Shown: piece after piece, positions 5,649 to 6,186 of the stretch
Layout: each line of letters starts with the position of its first letter
How positions within the stretch are numbered: position 1 is the first letter of the stretch
Origin: Halovenus sp.
GTDB lineage: Archaea > Halobacteriota > Halobacteria > Halobacteriales > Haloarculaceae
DNA: 6,186 nt
Reading direction: 5' to 3'
Assembly (NCBI GenBank): GCA_028275145.1
Contig: JAQCNG010000201.1
Location: forward strand, 1 to 6,186
The notes under the pieces: generated by a model
Seen by the model: the letters and a program-made list of their open reading frames with translations, nothing else
What the model was told of the DNA's origin: nothing
The model's database searches: none
Program-made: the position numbers and the translations under genes

Positions 5649-6186
5649 CCGCCGACCACACCGGAGATGTCGCGTTCGAACCGCGGGTGGCACTCGCGAG
5701 TCTGAGTGGGGCCGCCGACGCGTCGTGGGCGCGGGCCGGCGCTGCACACGCGGGCGCGGCCGTTCTCGGCGGTATCGCCGTCGACGAACCGACCCGGACC
5801 GCCGCCCGGGAACTGGTCGAGCGCGGCCGCGAGGAGTTTCTCCCGTCGGACCCGGTTGCGTTCGTCGACGAGCAACTGGCGGCGCTGGCGGCGGTACCGC
5901 TGCAGGCGGGGGTCAACGTCCGGGCGGTGACCGACGAGCCACTCGCCCGTGTCGCAGCGGTGTGTGCCCGCCACGGCGCAGTCCTGGAGATAAACGCCCA
6001 CTGCCGGCAGGCCGAGATGTGCCAGGTCGGGGCCGGGGAGACACTGCTGGGGGACACCGACCGCCTCTGCGGGCAGGTCCGCACCGCCGCGCAGGCGGGC
6101 CCGCCGGTGAGCGTGAAGGTCCGTGCCGAGACGGGCGTGGCACTGCCGGCGCTGGCCCGGCGACTCGCGGCGGCCGGGGCCGACAT
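5645..6186 (+). CDS. Dus/NifR3-like TIM-barrel flavoprotein, 3'-partial
   Basis: 180 codons are visible before the window ends, of perhaps 230-270. The protein looks like the archaeal NifR3-related TIM-barrel group (COG0042, TIGR00736 type), often annotated as tRNA-dihydrouridine synthase. E115-I-N-A-H-C-R-Q122 aligns with the Dus signature NxGCPxxxV, placing C120 at the catalytic cysteine. G129-A-G-E-T-L-L135 follows as in Dus GxGAALL, and V155-S-V-K-V-R160 corresponds to the VKIR strand whose lysine contacts flavin or substrate. A-L-A-S-L-S-G near 16-22 fits the first barrel strand (usually APMxGxT). The start is the ATG overlapping the cofD stop, with GGAGGT nine bases upstream. Classical NxGCP becomes NAHCR, so tRNA reduction is not assured; another FMN-dependent reduction is possible. 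Its coupling to cofD suggests a shared regulatory need or an F420-related role, which is inference. Confidence 0.8.
   Translation, partial: MTADHTGDVAFEPRVALASLSGAADASWARAGAAHAGAAVLGGIAVDEPTRTAARELVERGREEFLPSDPVAFVDEQLAALAAVPLQAGVNVRAVTDEPLARVAAVCARHGAVLEINAHCRQAEMCQVGAGETLLGDTDRLCGQVRTAAQAGPPVSVKVRAETGVALPALARRLAAAGAD

Noticed and set aside
4446..5747. Long open frames on the minus strand across cofD and the Dus-like gene
   Set aside because: The translations are Arg/Pro/Ser-rich without domains, and they oppose clear conserved genes; this is typical of high-GC shadow frames.

Overview
The window looks like part of a haloarchaeal (class Halobacteria) chromosome. Coding DNA is GC-rich with strong G/C third-position preference. 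The soluble proteins are rich in Asp and Glu. Several genes have an archaeal TATA-like box about 25 bases before the start codon and no Shine-Dalgarno sequence, as expected for leaderless transcripts. An F420 biosynthesis gene and a pilin-type N-terminus of the haloarchaeal kind fit this assignment. The exact genus cannot be read from the sequence.

Layout. Positions 1-702 (+) hold the 3' part of a TauE/SafE-family membrane exporter whose start lies before the window. Convergent with it, 32 bases away, 735-2369 (-) encodes a two-transmembrane ion-channel protein with two RCK/TrkA modules, probably a K+ channel. Its first Rossmann glycine motif is degenerate and its second is intact. Positions 2370-2761 are non-coding. 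They contain the channel promoter, then a dense run of perfect hairpins (about 2430-2656) that resembles terminal pieces of haloarchaeal IS200/IS605-type elements, then an AT-rich promoter region for the next gene.

Positions 2762-4342 (+) encode a 526-residue predicted surface protein: an archaeal type IV pilin-like N-terminus fused to about ten GLUG repeats, probably an adhesin-like beta-solenoid. Its codon use is less GC-rich than its neighbours, and together with the hairpin element it looks like an accessory insertion between core genes. Positions 4343-4658 are non-coding, with an AT-rich dyad and the promoter of the next operon.

Positions 4659-5648 (+) encode CofD, which makes F420-0. 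The gene overlaps by 4 bases (ATGA) a Dus/NifR3-like TIM-barrel flavoprotein gene (5645 onward) that runs off the window. These two form a translationally coupled operon.

The most notable items are the pilin-anchor/GLUG fusion with its near-identical DNA repeats and poly-G tracts, the hairpin-rich segment upstream of it, and the archaeal Dus-like enzyme with an NAHCRQ active-site signature coupled to cofD. No complete new multi-gene system is visible in the window.
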